NCBI GenBank assembly: GCA_964606895.1
Contig: CAZSHX010000016.1
Location: 1-64,000, forward strand
DNA length: 64,000 nucleotides
Direction: 5' to 3'
Origin: CAZSHX01 sp964606895
Lineage (GTDB): Bacteria; Bacteroidota; Ignavibacteria; Kapaibacteriales; UBA2268
This document shows, piece by piece, positions 8,112-16,501 of this stretch. The first letter of the stretch is position 1. Each line of letters starts with the position of its first letter. The notes under the pieces were generated by a model, which saw nothing but the letters and a program-made list of their open reading frames with translations, was not told where the DNA came from and did no database searches. The position numbers were made by a program, and so were the translations under genes.

Positions 8112-9362
8112 TTATAATTTTATAAATTTTTGAACATTATTTCCAATTTTAACAAAATACACCCCACTCGGCAAACCCGAAACATCAATTCTTAATTGGG
8201 AATTGTGAATTGAAAATTGTGAATTATTTAAGACTTCCGAGGACTTCACAACGGTTTCACCAAAGACATTGAAGATTTTAACGGAATTTAGAGAACCTTT
8301 CGAAGGTTCCAAACCTTCGGAAGGATTGGTTATTTCCATGAAATCGGTGGCAGGATTGGGAGAAATGAAACTCGATAAATCTGAATTTGTTTCCTGAACA
8401 TCAGTCAGGAATTCACTAAGTTTTGCTCTGCTTACTATTCCGCCGGAAAAAGAATTAGAAATAACATATACATAGCCTCCGCAAAATGTAATATTGGAAC
8501 AATCTAATCCTAAAAGTCCTTTGTTCTTTGCTTCCCATGTATTGCCGGAATCGGTAGAAACGAAAATTCCCTTTTCTGTAGCCGCAAAAATGGCATTTCC
8601 ATAAACCATTAAATCATTTATACAGATTCTATATAGGGCGTTATTCGGTTCTTCCCATGAATCACCGTTATTTGTTGAAGTAAAAAAGCCAAAAGTCCCG
8701 CCGGCAAATATTTTATCTCCAAGTCCGGCAAAAGTATTGATAGCCGCCATTTGATTATTGTCTTTTTTGAAGGACCATGATTTGCAGACATCGTCTGAAA
8801 AATACAGTCCGGGAGTAGTTCCAATTAGAACTCTTCCATTTTTAATAAAAATATCGTGAACCCAAAAATTACTCAGTTCGAATCCAGTGTTCATAGCCTC
8901 CCATGTTGTGCCGATATCAAAAGATATAAAAATACCCTTATCGAAGCCTGTTCCGACCAACATTCTATTACCGTCAATCAGCATTGAAATTATTGCTTTG
9001 TCAGTTAATATGTTGTTTGAAGTAGTCCATGTTTCACCGCTGTCATTTGAAGTATAAAGCCCACCGGGAGCATCGGTTTGATTAACGCCGTTTGAACCCA
9101 GATAAAGAGTATTGCCAAAGACAGTCATGAATGAAAGATACTTATTTGTAATACCATTGCTTTTTTCAGTCCAGCTATTCCCGAAATCGGTTGAAACAAA
9201 AACACCCTCCATGGTTGTTGATGCAAAAATACGGTCGCCCAATACAGTTAAATCCGAAAACAATATATAGTCGCCTTTAGTAAAGCAATTCACCCATTGT
9301 GAGTAGGTTATACTGCTTGAAAGACCAAAAGATAAGAACATAAAAAGTACAAGTCGCTTCAT
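8112..9362 (-). CDS. Secreted Asp-box (BNR/sialidase-type repeat) protein with T9SS sorting domain
   Basis: 416 residues with a signal peptide (MKRLVLFMFLSFGLSSSITYS). At least six Asp-box motifs are visible (STDFGNSW, SNDSGETW, SFDIGTTW, SDDVCKSW, STNNGDSW, STDSGNTW), giving a six-bladed propeller like the YCF48/BNR proteins; catalytic sialidase residues are not evident, so it is more likely structural or binding. The CTD runs from 'FISPNPATDFMEIT' to 'VQKFIKL' and carries palindromic or repeat insertions at the same two loops as the downstream WD40 protein ('PSEGLEPSKG' and 'NSQFSIHNSQL'). Confidence 0.82.
   Translation of the reverse strand: MKRLVLFMFLSFGLSSSITYSQWVNCFTKGDYILFSDLTVLGDRIFASTTMEGVFVSTDFGNSWTEKSNGITNKYLSFMTVFGNTLYLGSNGVNQTDAPGGLYTSNDSGETWTTSNNILTDKAIISMLIDGNRMLVGTGFDKGIFISFDIGTTWEAMNTGFELSNFWVHDIFIKNGRVLIGTTPGLYFSDDVCKSWSFKKDNNQMAAINTFAGLGDKIFAGGTFGFFTSTNNGDSWEEPNNALYRICINDLMVYGNAIFAATEKGIFVSTDSGNTWEAKNKGLLGLDCSNITFCGGYVYVISNSFSGGIVSRAKLSEFLTDVQETNSDLSSFISPNPATDFMEITNPSEGLEPSKGSLNSVKIFNVFGETVVKSSEVLNNSQFSIHNSQLRIDVSGLPSGVYFVKIGNNVQKFIKL
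8187..8225. repeat. In-frame AATTGTGAATT-type repeat, CTD loop B
   Basis: Tandem-like AATT words (AATTGGGAATTGTGAATT and AAAATTGTGAATT) translated on the minus strand as 'NSQFSIHNSQL', placed right before 'RIDVSGLPSG'. A related AT-rich run (AATTACGAATTAC, AAATTGCAAATTAC) lies between two kinase genes near 52085-52122. Confidence 0.65.
8294..8326. repeat. In-frame 33-nt palindromic element (CTTCCGAAGG type), CTD loop A
   Basis: Same element and same position as 7034-7066, with a T for C in the first arm and an A-for-T change near the end. It encodes 'NPSEGLEPSKG'. Confidence 0.88.
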
Positions 9363-9423
9363 AAAAAATCCCTTTTTAAAATAACTTTTTTAAAATTTGT
9401 CACTCCCATTTATATATGACACA

Positions 9424-9443
9424 TGAAACGCAAAAACGTTTCA
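9424..9443. promoter_or_regulatory. Inverted repeat, possible operator
   Basis: TGAAACG-CAAAAA-CGTTTCA: 7-bp perfect arms that extend by further pairs after one mismatch (ACaTGAAACG / CGTTTCAcGT). It lies about 60 bp upstream of the Asp-box/WD40 operon start, a sensible place for a repressor site. The regulator is unknown. Confidence 0.4.
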
Positions 9444-9719
9444 CGTTTTTTTCGAAATATTTTTAAAAAGTAAAAATAATTTTTTGGATGTGGTCTGAAA
9501 TCGCAAAACATCTTGTCATTCCATTACAAAAATATATCCATAATTCCGCATCAGAACTTGATTTACAAGATTGGCGGAATAATAATTCATTGAATAAAGA
9601 GATTCCATATATTTATTCATTAATTATTGGATTTTTCCCGAAATTTTCACCTGAATTGAAAAAAATATTTTTTCTTAATTCCAGAAATATTATCCCTCCC
9701 CGATATTCTCATTTTTCAT

Positions 9720-9727
9720 TATCTTTG
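9720..9727 (+). promoter_or_regulatory. Candidate -7 promoter element for recO
   Basis: TATCTTTG matches the Bacteroidota TAnnTTTG consensus 29 bases before the recO ATG at 9756. No clear -33 TTG is seen at the expected distance, so support is partial. Confidence 0.4.
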
Positions 9728-9755
9728 CACTTTGAAAACTAATGACTTTGGGCTA

Positions 9756-10487
9756 ATGATTGTAGAAACAGATGCGGTTGTACTTCAATCGAGAAAATTC
9801 GGAGATACGAGCAAGATTGTTACGGTCTATACTCATGAGTATGGCAAACTGAACATCATGGCAAAGGGATGCCGTTCGCCCAAAAGCAAATTTTCGGCTA
9901 TGCTTGAGCCAATGAGCTGTCTGCAGATAACTTTTTACAAAAAGACATCATCCGATTTGCATCTGCTTTCAAAATCAGAAATTAAAATTCCGTTCAGAAA
10001 GATTTTCGATTCTTACGACCATATTATGTCGGGCATGCTGATTATGGAAACAATGATTCAAAGCCAGCACGAAAGCGAAAAAAATGAAGAACTGTTTGAA
10101 CTTTTGGTCAAATCAATCGAAATACTTAATAAAGTTGAAGATAATCCGTTTTCGGTATTTGTGGTTTTTCAGCTTGAACTTGCCAAAATAATGGGTTTCG
10201 ATGTAATGATTGACGATGAAATGCTCAATATCGGTTCGGATTATTTCTTTTCTTACGAAAGTGGAACAATTTTTGCCGATAGAATTCCACATAACAAGAA
10301 CACTTTCCGTTTTAGCGGAAATTTATTAAAAAAGCTTGCAAAGCTTGTTATGGCAGGATTTGAAGGTTGCAGTGAAAATCAGTTTAACGACAGAGAAAAA
10401 AGCCTTCTTGCCGCTTTTTTTTCGGGATATTTCAGTTTTCATCTGGACAGGAAATTTTCTTTTAGAACAATGAATATTATGAACTAA
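9756..10487 (+). CDS. recO: DNA repair protein RecO
   Basis: About 243 residues from ATG 9756 (MIVETDAVVLQSRKFGDTSKIVTVYT); a TTG 24 nt upstream is in frame but adds residues not usual in RecO. The N-terminal OB-fold signature ('DAVVLQ..KFGDTSKIV..YT.EYGKL.IMAKG.R') is clear, followed by the helical C-terminal domain. RecO helps RecR load RecA on SSB-coated single-stranded DNA in the RecFOR pathway. The family's zinc-binding cysteines are not obvious here, which is common in the Bacteroidota. The following transporter starts 11 nt after the stop, so the pair is likely co-transcribed. Confidence 0.92.
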   Translation: MIVETDAVVLQSRKFGDTSKIVTVYTHEYGKLNIMAKGCRSPKSKFSAMLEPMSCLQITFYKKTSSDLHLLSKSEIKIPFRKIFDSYDHIMSGMLIMETMIQSQHESEKNEELFELLVKSIEILNKVEDNPFSVFVVFQLELAKIMGFDVMIDDEMLNIGSDYFFSYESGTIFADRIPHNKNTFRFSGNLLKKLAKLVMAGFEGCSENQFNDREKSLLAAFFSGYFSFHLDRKFSFRTMNIMN

Positions 10488-10497
10488 TAGGTTTTTG

Positions 10498-11799
10498 ATG
10501 GTTTTTAATTTATTATTTACACTTCTTCTGGTTTTTCTTAACGGCTTTTTCGTAGCCGCTGAGTTTGCACTTGTTAAAGTACGTATATCTCAGCTTGAAC
10601 TGCAAACCCGTTCGGGCAATCGTTTGGCAGGCATCACTAAAAATATGGTAAAACATCTTGATGCTTACCTTTCGGCAACCCAGCTCGGCATTACTCTTGC
10701 AAGCCTTGGTCTGGGCTGGATAGGCGAGCCTGTTGTGGTTACCATGCTGATTGATTTGAGTCAGTTTTTGGGCTTCAACCTCACATTCCAGTTGGCACAC
10801 AGCATTGCATTGCCAGTAGCTTTTCTTTTAATAACCATGCTTCATATAATTTTCGGCGAGCTTGCTCCGAAATCGCTTGCCATTCAGCGTTCCGAAAAAG
10901 TTGCTCTGGCTGTGGCAATTCCGTTGAGGATGTTTTATTTAGTGTTCAGTCCCTTAATTATACTCCTCAATTATTTTGCAAATCTCACCTTGAAATTTAT
11001 GGGATTTGGTCCTGTAACCGAATCGGAAGGTTTGCACAGTTCAGATGAACTTCGGTATTTGCTTGAGGAAGGTACCCGTTCGGGTGCAATTGAAAAAACC
11101 GAGCACAAACTTTTGGAGAATATTTTTGAATTTTCCGAAACACCCATTAAGCAAATTATGGTGCCGAGAAGAATGATAGTTGGAATTGAAGTTTCTCTCC
11201 CGAATTCCGAAGTATTCCGAAAATGTACTGAGGAAGGTTATTCGAGATTGCCCGTCTATAAGAGTTCCATTGATAATATTACAGGTATCATTTATGCAAA
11301 AGACCTCATCAAAATATTAAAAAGCACCGAAAAAACTTTTCAGGATATCATCCGACCTCCCTATTTTGTTCAGGAAGATGATATGATTGACAAAATAATG
11401 CGAAACATGCAGAAGAATCATGTTCACATAGCAATAGTTTTGGATGAGTTTGGTGGTACGGCAGGTTTGGTTACCATGGAAGATATAATTGAGGAAATAG
11501 TCGGGGATATTCAGGATGAATACGACGAAGAAACTCCGATTGTTGAAAAAACAGGAGAATCGGAATTTCTCGTAAAATCATCCGCTTCGATAGATGATGC
11601 AAATGAATATCTTCCCATAAAGCTTGAAGAAAGCGAAGAATATGAAACCGTTGGCGGACTGATTACGAGTTTGGTCGGAAGAATTCCCGAACTATATGAA
11701 ATCATTCAGATTCCGGGATATGACTGCCAAATTATGAAACGTTCAAAAAGGCATATTGAACAAGTTAAATTAATTTTAAAAGAAGAAGATGAGGCATAA
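10498..11799 (+). CDS. CNNM/CorC-HlyC family membrane protein (DUF21-CBS-CorC domains)
   Basis: About 433 residues from ATG 10498. The N-terminal DUF21 domain has several membrane segments ('LLFTLLLVFLNGFFVAAEFA', 'ATQLGITLASLGLGWIGEP', 'LPVAFLLITMLHIIFGELAP'). A CBS pair follows from about residue 210 ('IMVPRRMIVGIEV', 'GIIYAKDLIK', 'HIAIVLDEFGGTAGLVTMED') and a CorC/HlyC C-terminal domain from about 345. The family is linked to Mg2+ or Co2+ efflux and is often misnamed hemolysin. It follows recO by 10 nt and is closed by a strong terminator. Confidence 0.9.
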   Translation: MVFNLLFTLLLVFLNGFFVAAEFALVKVRISQLELQTRSGNRLAGITKNMVKHLDAYLSATQLGITLASLGLGWIGEPVVVTMLIDLSQFLGFNLTFQLAHSIALPVAFLLITMLHIIFGELAPKSLAIQRSEKVALAVAIPLRMFYLVFSPLIILLNYFANLTLKFMGFGPVTESEGLHSSDELRYLLEEGTRSGAIEKTEHKLLENIFEFSETPIKQIMVPRRMIVGIEVSLPNSEVFRKCTEEGYSRLPVYKSSIDNITGIIYAKDLIKILKSTEKTFQDIIRPPYFVQEDDMIDKIMRNMQKNHVHIAIVLDEFGGTAGLVTMEDIIEEIVGDIQDEYDEETPIVEKTGESEFLVKSSASIDDANEYLPIKLEESEEYETVGGLITSLVGRIPELYEIIQIPGYDCQIMKRSKRHIEQVKLILKEEDEA

Positions 11800-11801
11800 C
11801 T

Positions 11802-11841
11802 AAAAAAATTCTTAATATTTATGAATATTAAGAATTTTTTT
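11802..11841 (+). terminator. Rho-independent terminator after the recO operon
   Basis: Perfect 18-bp stem (left arm A7-TTCTTAATATT, loop TATG, right arm AATATTAAGAA-T7) beginning 3 bases after the transporter stop codon. Almost all A-T pairs, ending in a T run. Confidence 0.8.
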
Positions 11842-11865
11842 GTTGACTTTTAACTTTTTTTTAGT

Positions 11866-11873
11866 TAATTTTG
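11866..11873 (+). promoter_or_regulatory. Candidate promoter (-33 TTG, -7 TAATTTTG)
   Basis: TAATTTTG fits TAnnTTTG, with a TTG at 11843-11845 exactly 20 bases upstream. It sits just after one terminator and about 60 bases before another, so it could drive a very short transcript. Confidence 0.45.
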
Positions 11874-11879
11874 CAGAAA

Positions 11880-11962
11880 TCTTAACTGCGAAAGATTCCT
11901 AACCATTGCAGTAAAAAAAACACACACACGAAAAAGCTCAGTGCCAACTGAGCTTTTTTTTT
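11880..11962 (+). ncRNA. Candidate small RNA between a promoter and a terminator
   Basis: From the start expected for the promoter at 11866-11873 to the end of the hairpin terminator (AAAAAGCTCAG-TGCCAA-CTGAGCTTTTT, 11931-11962) is about 80 nt. No open frame with a start codon fits. It has a CA-repeat (CACACACACG) single-stranded stretch before the terminator. The RNA family is not recognised. Confidence 0.4.
11931..11962 (+). terminator. Rho-independent terminator of the small transcript
   Basis: Stem AAAAAGCTCAG / CTGAGCTTTTT, loop TGCCAA, followed by more T. The stem plus A and T flanks could work on both strands. Confidence 0.75.
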
Positions 11963-12014
11963 CGATTTATTTCAAATTGTCACACACACAGTTGCTAAAT
12001 TATTATCAAATTCA

Positions 12015-12022
12015 TATATTTG
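12015..12022 (+). promoter_or_regulatory. Candidate promoter of the zinc-finger ATPase gene
   Basis: TATATTTG fits TAnnTTTG, with TTG at 11992-11994, 20 bases upstream. The expected start of transcription lies about 65 bases before the ATG at 12092. Confidence 0.5.
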
Positions 12023-12038
12023 CAAATTAAAATTGTTA

Positions 12039-12052
12039 CGTAAACGTTTACG
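12039..12052. promoter_or_regulatory. Perfect 14-bp palindrome, LacI-family-like operator
   Basis: CGTAAACGTTTACG, a perfect palindrome centred on AACGTT, as in many LacI/GalR-family sites. It lies just downstream of the predicted transcription start, where a bound repressor would block transcription. No LacI-type regulator gene lies in the window. Confidence 0.45.
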
Positions 12053-12091
12053 GATAACAACTAATAATTGAACGATAAACAGCAAAGTAAA

Positions 12092-13108
12092 ATGGAAGAT
12101 ATAAAACCGACAAAAATATGTGAGTATTGCCAGACAGAATTTGTATCATCACGCAAAGATGCAAAATTTTGTACTAATGCCTGCCGGACCAAAGCTTATC
12201 GTCAGCGGAACGGAATTCCGGCACCGGACTTTACAAAGCTTTCCAAACCCAGGCATGAATCCATCAAGGAACAGCAATTGCAAATTCTTCAGGATGATTT
12301 CCAAACCATATTAATTTCAGAAATCAGCCTTGAGAAAAAATACGAAGAGTTTTTCGAGAGGTACGAGCAGGCAGTAGAAAACTACGAAAGAAGCAACAAT
12401 CAATGGAGCAGAGACTACCTTAGCAGAAAGCAAAAAGAGTATTTCGACATTAAGCATGACCTTTTTGAAGTGGACGAAAGAAAAAGACATCTCCAAAAAC
12501 AAATTGAAGACCTTGAGGGAGAGATCGGAAGAGATATTTTACTCGACAATGAACTTATTTTTACGACTGAGAGCATCAGAACAATGAAATTTGCCACTCT
12601 TCAATTTCAGGGCAAATGGTTCGAGTTTCTGGGAAATCCACTTGCTAACTTTCACATGATTGCCTATGGTTTGCCAAAAAGCGGAAAAACTGAATTTGCT
12701 TTTCAATTTGCGAACTACCTCACTCAGTTCGGAAGTGTTCTATACATTAATTCCGACGAGCAAATCAGTCCACTCATTCAAACCAGAATAAAGGAATTAA
12801 ACATTTCCGATATTCATTTCAGCAAGGCACGCCAGAAAAAGGAAATAGAATACATAATGCAGAACGGAAGATATGATTTCGTTTTTATTGACAGTTGCAA
12901 TCAAGCTCAAATATCAATCAGCGATTTGGAATATTTCAGGCATAAGCACCCTAAGATAGCTGTCATTGCCGTATTTCAGATTTCCATTGCCGAGAAAATT
13001 GCAGGACTTTACAGTTTTAAAAATTCATGGGACTTGCTTGTTAAAATAGAAAGAGGCAAAGCAAATTCACAGGACAAGACACGTCAATTGGGCGAAATGG
13101 AATTTTAA
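12092..13108 (+). CDS. Zinc-finger, coiled-coil and RecA-like P-loop ATPase
   Basis: About 338 residues from ATG 12092 (a TTG at 12068 is also in frame). Three parts are visible. First is an N-terminal zinc-finger-like block with C-x2-C then 'FCTNACRTKAYRQR'. Second is a charged helical coiled coil (roughly residues 50-160). Third is a RecA-like ATPase with Walker A 'GLPKSGKTE' and a Walker B-like 'YDFVFIDSC'. The layout recalls RadA/Sms but lacks its KNRFG motif and Lon-like tail, so it is not RadA. It stands alone behind its own promoter and palindrome. It may act on DNA; the substrate is unknown. Confidence 0.7.
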   Translation: MEDIKPTKICEYCQTEFVSSRKDAKFCTNACRTKAYRQRNGIPAPDFTKLSKPRHESIKEQQLQILQDDFQTILISEISLEKKYEEFFERYEQAVENYERSNNQWSRDYLSRKQKEYFDIKHDLFEVDERKRHLQKQIEDLEGEIGRDILLDNELIFTTESIRTMKFATLQFQGKWFEFLGNPLANFHMIAYGLPKSGKTEFAFQFANYLTQFGSVLYINSDEQISPLIQTRIKELNISDIHFSKARQKKEIEYIMQNGRYDFVFIDSCNQAQISISDLEYFRHKHPKIAVIAVFQISIAEKIAGLYSFKNSWDLLVKIERGKANSQDKTRQLGEMEF

Positions 13109-13174
13109 TTACCCTGAATGAAAAATTATTACCAAATCGCTTAATTTCTTTACTTTTTTTTCAATATTTATAAG

Positions 13175-13182
13175 TATTTTTG
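13175..13182 (+). promoter_or_regulatory. Candidate -7 promoter element for the DUF2723 gene
   Basis: TATTTTTG matches TAnnTTTG about 55 bases before the ATG at 13237. A -33 TTG is not clear. Confidence 0.4.
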
Positions 13183-13236
13183 CAGTTTGTATTAAATATG
13201 AATTTCAGTAAGTATATTAATAAATTTAGGTAAACT

Positions 13237-16200
13237 ATGGACACTAAGACTTTGAACCGTGCATTTGCTTTCTTGGCTTTTGCAGTTACTTTAGTTGTAT
13301 ATGCGATGACCGTACAGCCTTCAGTTCCTTTCTGGGATTGCGGCGAGTTCACGGCAGGCTCCATCTGGCAACAGGTACCTCACCCTCCCGGAGCACCTCT
13401 TTTCCTGATGGTTGGTAAATTATTCTCCATAATTATTCCTTTCGGTGATCTTGGCTGGCGTGTGAATATGGTCTCAGTTTTCGCCACAGCATTTTCGGTT
13501 CTATTCCTTTATTTGATAACTGTAAAAGCGATTGAAAACTTCAGAGGAAAAAAATACGAAACTTTCGGCGAAGCAATTTCGGTTTATGGTTCAGCTTTGG
13601 TCGGAGCTTTGGCATTCTGCTTTACAGACACAATCTGGTTTAACGGTGTTGAATCTGAAGTTTATGCCGCATCCACTCTTTTTACTGCCGTTGTGGTTTA
13701 TTTGATGATGAGATGGAACGAAGAAGCAGACAACCCCGGGCACGAAAGATATTTACTACTGATTGCCTATTTAATCGGCTTGTCAACAGGTGTCCATCTT
13801 CTTGCAATTCTTACAGTGTTCTCAATTGTAATGTTAGTCTATTTCAGAAAATACAAAGTCACTCCAAAATCATTTATTATTATGGGTGTGATTGCCTTGG
13901 TGATTTTCTTTGTAATATATCAGTTTGTTGTGATGTGGCTTCCGACAATGCTTGCAGGAGATTCCCCATTCAAAAATGCCGCTAAAGAGCGCATTATAGA
14001 AAACAGTCCTGTTATGACTATGATTGGTATAGGAATTATCCTGTTAGCCGCTTATGGATTCTGGTATGGAGTTAAAAGACAAAAACCGATACTCAAATTA
14101 GTTTCGGGTGCATTTTTACTAATCCTTTTTGGATTTACAACTTATTTCCAGGTATTAATTCGCTCGAATTCAAACTCTCCGATGAACGAAAACGAACCGA
14201 AGAATTTCTCGAAACTTATATCATATCTTGGTCGTGAACAGTACGGCGATGCAGGCAACTGGCCCCGCAGAACTGATTTCAACGACGAAGGGAAAATGTA
14301 TTACTACAATCTTCAGGATGAAAAAGGTAAATATGTTTACGGCGAATGGACTGCTCCTGAATCCAAAAGAGTCGAAAGAAAAGACGGTCAGGCAGTTTCT
14401 ATGCCAGATTGGACAAATGTAAACATATCCGGTGAACTTGCTTATTTGTGGAAATATCAGATTAAGCATATGTACTTCAGATACTTCTTCTGGAACTATG
14501 TCGGAAAGCTGAGCGATATTCAGGACTCGGATGAGGCTTGGTTCGACAAAGGTGAGTCGGAATTGATAAACTATAAATCGGGGTACGGAGACCAGTTCCC
14601 TGTCAGGTTCTTTGCAATTCCATTGCTTTTCGGTCTTATTGGTTTATATTTCCAATTCAAGAAGGACCCGAAAACTGCACTTGTGTATTTTACAATGTTT
14701 CTGCTAACTGGTGTGCTGGCGGCAATAGCCCAGAATCAGCAGAACCCTCAACCCCGAGAACGTGACTACTTCTATGCCGGCTCGTTTATGGTCTGGTGTA
14801 TGTGGATAGGTACGGGAACTTATACACTGATAGATTGGTTAGTTAAAAACAAAAAATCTATGGTTGCACCTACTGCTGTTGTAATGGCTTCCATTCTGCT
14901 TGTTCCTTTCAATATGGGATTGGGCGGCTGGAATGTTCATACCAGAGCAGGAAACTACATACCATTCGATTATTCATATAATATTTTGCAGAGTTGTGCT
15001 CAGGATGCAATTCTCTTCACAAACGGCGATAACGATACTTTCCCGCTTTGGTACTTGCAGGATGTTGAAGGAGTACGCCGCGACGTAAGGGTTGTTAATC
15101 TTAGCCTTGGTCAAACTTTATGGTATATTGACCAACTCAAGAACAGAGAACCATGGGGTGCTAAGAAGATTCCATTGAGCTTCCCCGACGAGGTTTTGCA
15201 TGTTAGCGAAGACAGCGAAAAAGCATTAAGTTACGATTTCGGCGAACCACAGAACATCATTATGCCTGTATCCAGAGATATTTTAAAACAATATACAAAC
15301 GATACTGCATTAATAAATGACGGAAACATGAGATTTACTTATGTCGGCAAACCTTTCACCGAAAAAGAAGGCAAAAAGATTTATGTATTCCATGTTAATA
15401 ACAAACTTGTTCTCGATATTTTGAAACAGACAAAATTCGAAAGACCTGTCTATTTCTCGACAACTGTAGGTCCTGATGTATTCTCGGGTTTGGGCAGACA
15501 CCTCCGCTACGAAGGTATGGCACTCAGAGTTTGTCCTGTTCCAAACAACAGTTTGAAAACAGGACAAATGGAACCGAACATAATGGCGGCTTCACTTCTA
15601 AATATTGACAATTCAGATAATTATCATAAAGAACAGCACTACGGCTTTAAATTCAGAAATCTGGATAATAAGAGCTATTACTATTATGATGAAGTCCACA
15701 GAAGACTGATGGCAAACTATCGTCAACTATTTACAGGTTTTGCTTCTTATACACTCGAAACAATGAAAGACACAACCAAATGTGTTGCAATCATTGATAC
15801 GATGAATAAATATCTATCTACCTATAGATTCCCACTGTATCATCAGGAAGAATCTCAGCTTGCTACTTTGTATCATGAAGCAGGGGCTAAAGAACAGGCA
15901 AAACAATTTGCTCAGATGACAATTAAATCATGTACCGAAATTTTCAACAAACCTGCACTTCGCCGCGACAGAGTCGAAAAACTCGGTGACGAAATAAAGG
16001 GAAGACACGGCACTTACAAAGCCGCAACTGATGCTTATTTGATTCTTGGGAATTATGATGCCGCCAGAACAACCATGAATGAACTTTACGAACTTTGCAA
16101 ACAAGCGATTCAAGGCATTCAGGGAAATGACGGTTATAAGAATGAATTCCAGCAGGTTCAGAAGAACGTATATGACATTTTAGGAAATATGGCTGGTATT

Positions 16201-16395
16201 GACGATGCCGAAATTAGGGACATTGAAAAACAGGGCAAGAAAAAGGAAGCTTTGGAAAAAGCCGAATCATTACTGAAGAAATATAATGAGAACAAAGACC
16301 CGTTATACAAATCTTTAGGCAGATATATTGAAGAAAATATCAGAAGACTCAAAGGAGAACCACCTCCACAGATGCCCGAAACAGCCGCTAACTAA
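13237..16395 (+). CDS. DUF2723 multi-pass membrane protein with C-terminal TPR-like region
   Basis: 1052 residues. The N-terminal half has about ten hydrophobic segments and the family signature near residues 28-45 ('QPSVPFWDCGEF', 'HPPGAPLF'), resembling protein O-mannosyltransferase-like (GT-C) enzymes. A second conserved block is 'RERDYFYAGSF', then a lumenal-type domain ('NGDNDTFPLWYLQ.VEGVRRDV'). The C-terminal ~200 residues are helical and TPR-like. DUF2723 proteins are common in the Bacteroidota and have been linked to protein O-glycosylation. The glycosyltransferase downstream fits a lipid-linked sugar donor role, but that link is inference. Confidence 0.88.
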   Translation: MDTKTLNRAFAFLAFAVTLVVYAMTVQPSVPFWDCGEFTAGSIWQQVPHPPGAPLFLMVGKLFSIIIPFGDLGWRVNMVSVFATAFSVLFLYLITVKAIENFRGKKYETFGEAISVYGSALVGALAFCFTDTIWFNGVESEVYAASTLFTAVVVYLMMRWNEEADNPGHERYLLLIAYLIGLSTGVHLLAILTVFSIVMLVYFRKYKVTPKSFIIMGVIALVIFFVIYQFVVMWLPTMLAGDSPFKNAAKERIIENSPVMTMIGIGIILLAAYGFWYGVKRQKPILKLVSGAFLLILFGFTTYFQVLIRSNSNSPMNENEPKNFSKLISYLGREQYGDAGNWPRRTDFNDEGKMYYYNLQDEKGKYVYGEWTAPESKRVERKDGQAVSMPDWTNVNISGELAYLWKYQIKHMYFRYFFWNYVGKLSDIQDSDEAWFDKGESELINYKSGYGDQFPVRFFAIPLLFGLIGLYFQFKKDPKTALVYFTMFLLTGVLAAIAQNQQNPQPRERDYFYAGSFMVWCMWIGTGTYTLIDWLVKNKKSMVAPTAVVMASILLVPFNMGLGGWNVHTRAGNYIPFDYSYNILQSCAQDAILFTNGDNDTFPLWYLQDVEGVRRDVRVVNLSLGQTLWYIDQLKNREPWGAKKIPLSFPDEVLHVSEDSEKALSYDFGEPQNIIMPVSRDILKQYTNDTALINDGNMRFTYVGKPFTEKEGKKIYVFHVNNKLVLDILKQTKFERPVYFSTTVGPDVFSGLGRHLRYEGMALRVCPVPNNSLKTGQMEPNIMAASLLNIDNSDNYHKEQHYGFKFRNLDNKSYYYYDEVHRRLMANYRQLFTGFASYTLETMKDTTKCVAIIDTMNKYLSTYRFPLYHQEESQLATLYHEAGAKEQAKQFAQMTIKSCTEIFNKPALRRDRVEKLGDEIKGRHGTYKAATDAYLILGNYDAARTTMNELYELCKQAIQGIQGNDGYKNEFQQVQKNVYDILGNMAGIDDAEIRDIEKQGKKKEALEKAESLLKKYNENKDPLYKSLGRYIEENIRRLKGEPPPQMPETAAN

Positions 16396-16403
16396 AAACA
16401 ATA

Positions 16404-16442
16404 ATTCCCTCCCCTAATCGAATGGGGAGGGAATATTTTTTA
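16404..16442 (+). terminator. Rho-independent terminator after the DUF2723 gene
   Basis: ATTCCCTCCCC - 9-nt loop - GGGGAGGGAAT, then A followed by a T run. It starts 8 bases after the stop codon. Confidence 0.75.
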
Positions 16443-16501
16443 ATTAATTTATTCTTCTTACTCTTTTAACTTTACAACTTTACAAACTTTCTAACTTCGT
16501 C

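Larger units (their letters stand above)
9363..9755. other. Divergent intergenic region upstream of recO
   Basis: About 390 bases between the Asp-box gene (minus) and recO (plus). It should hold both promoters. It contains an inverted repeat at 9424-9443 and a candidate TAnnTTTG at 9720-9727. An 84-codon open frame at 9488-9742 has no recognisable features and was not accepted as a gene. Confidence 0.55.

Noticed and set aside
9488..9742. 84-codon open frame upstream of recO
   Set aside because: No recognisable domain, no ribosome-binding site, overlaps the recO promoter area and start; likely chance in AT-rich sequence.
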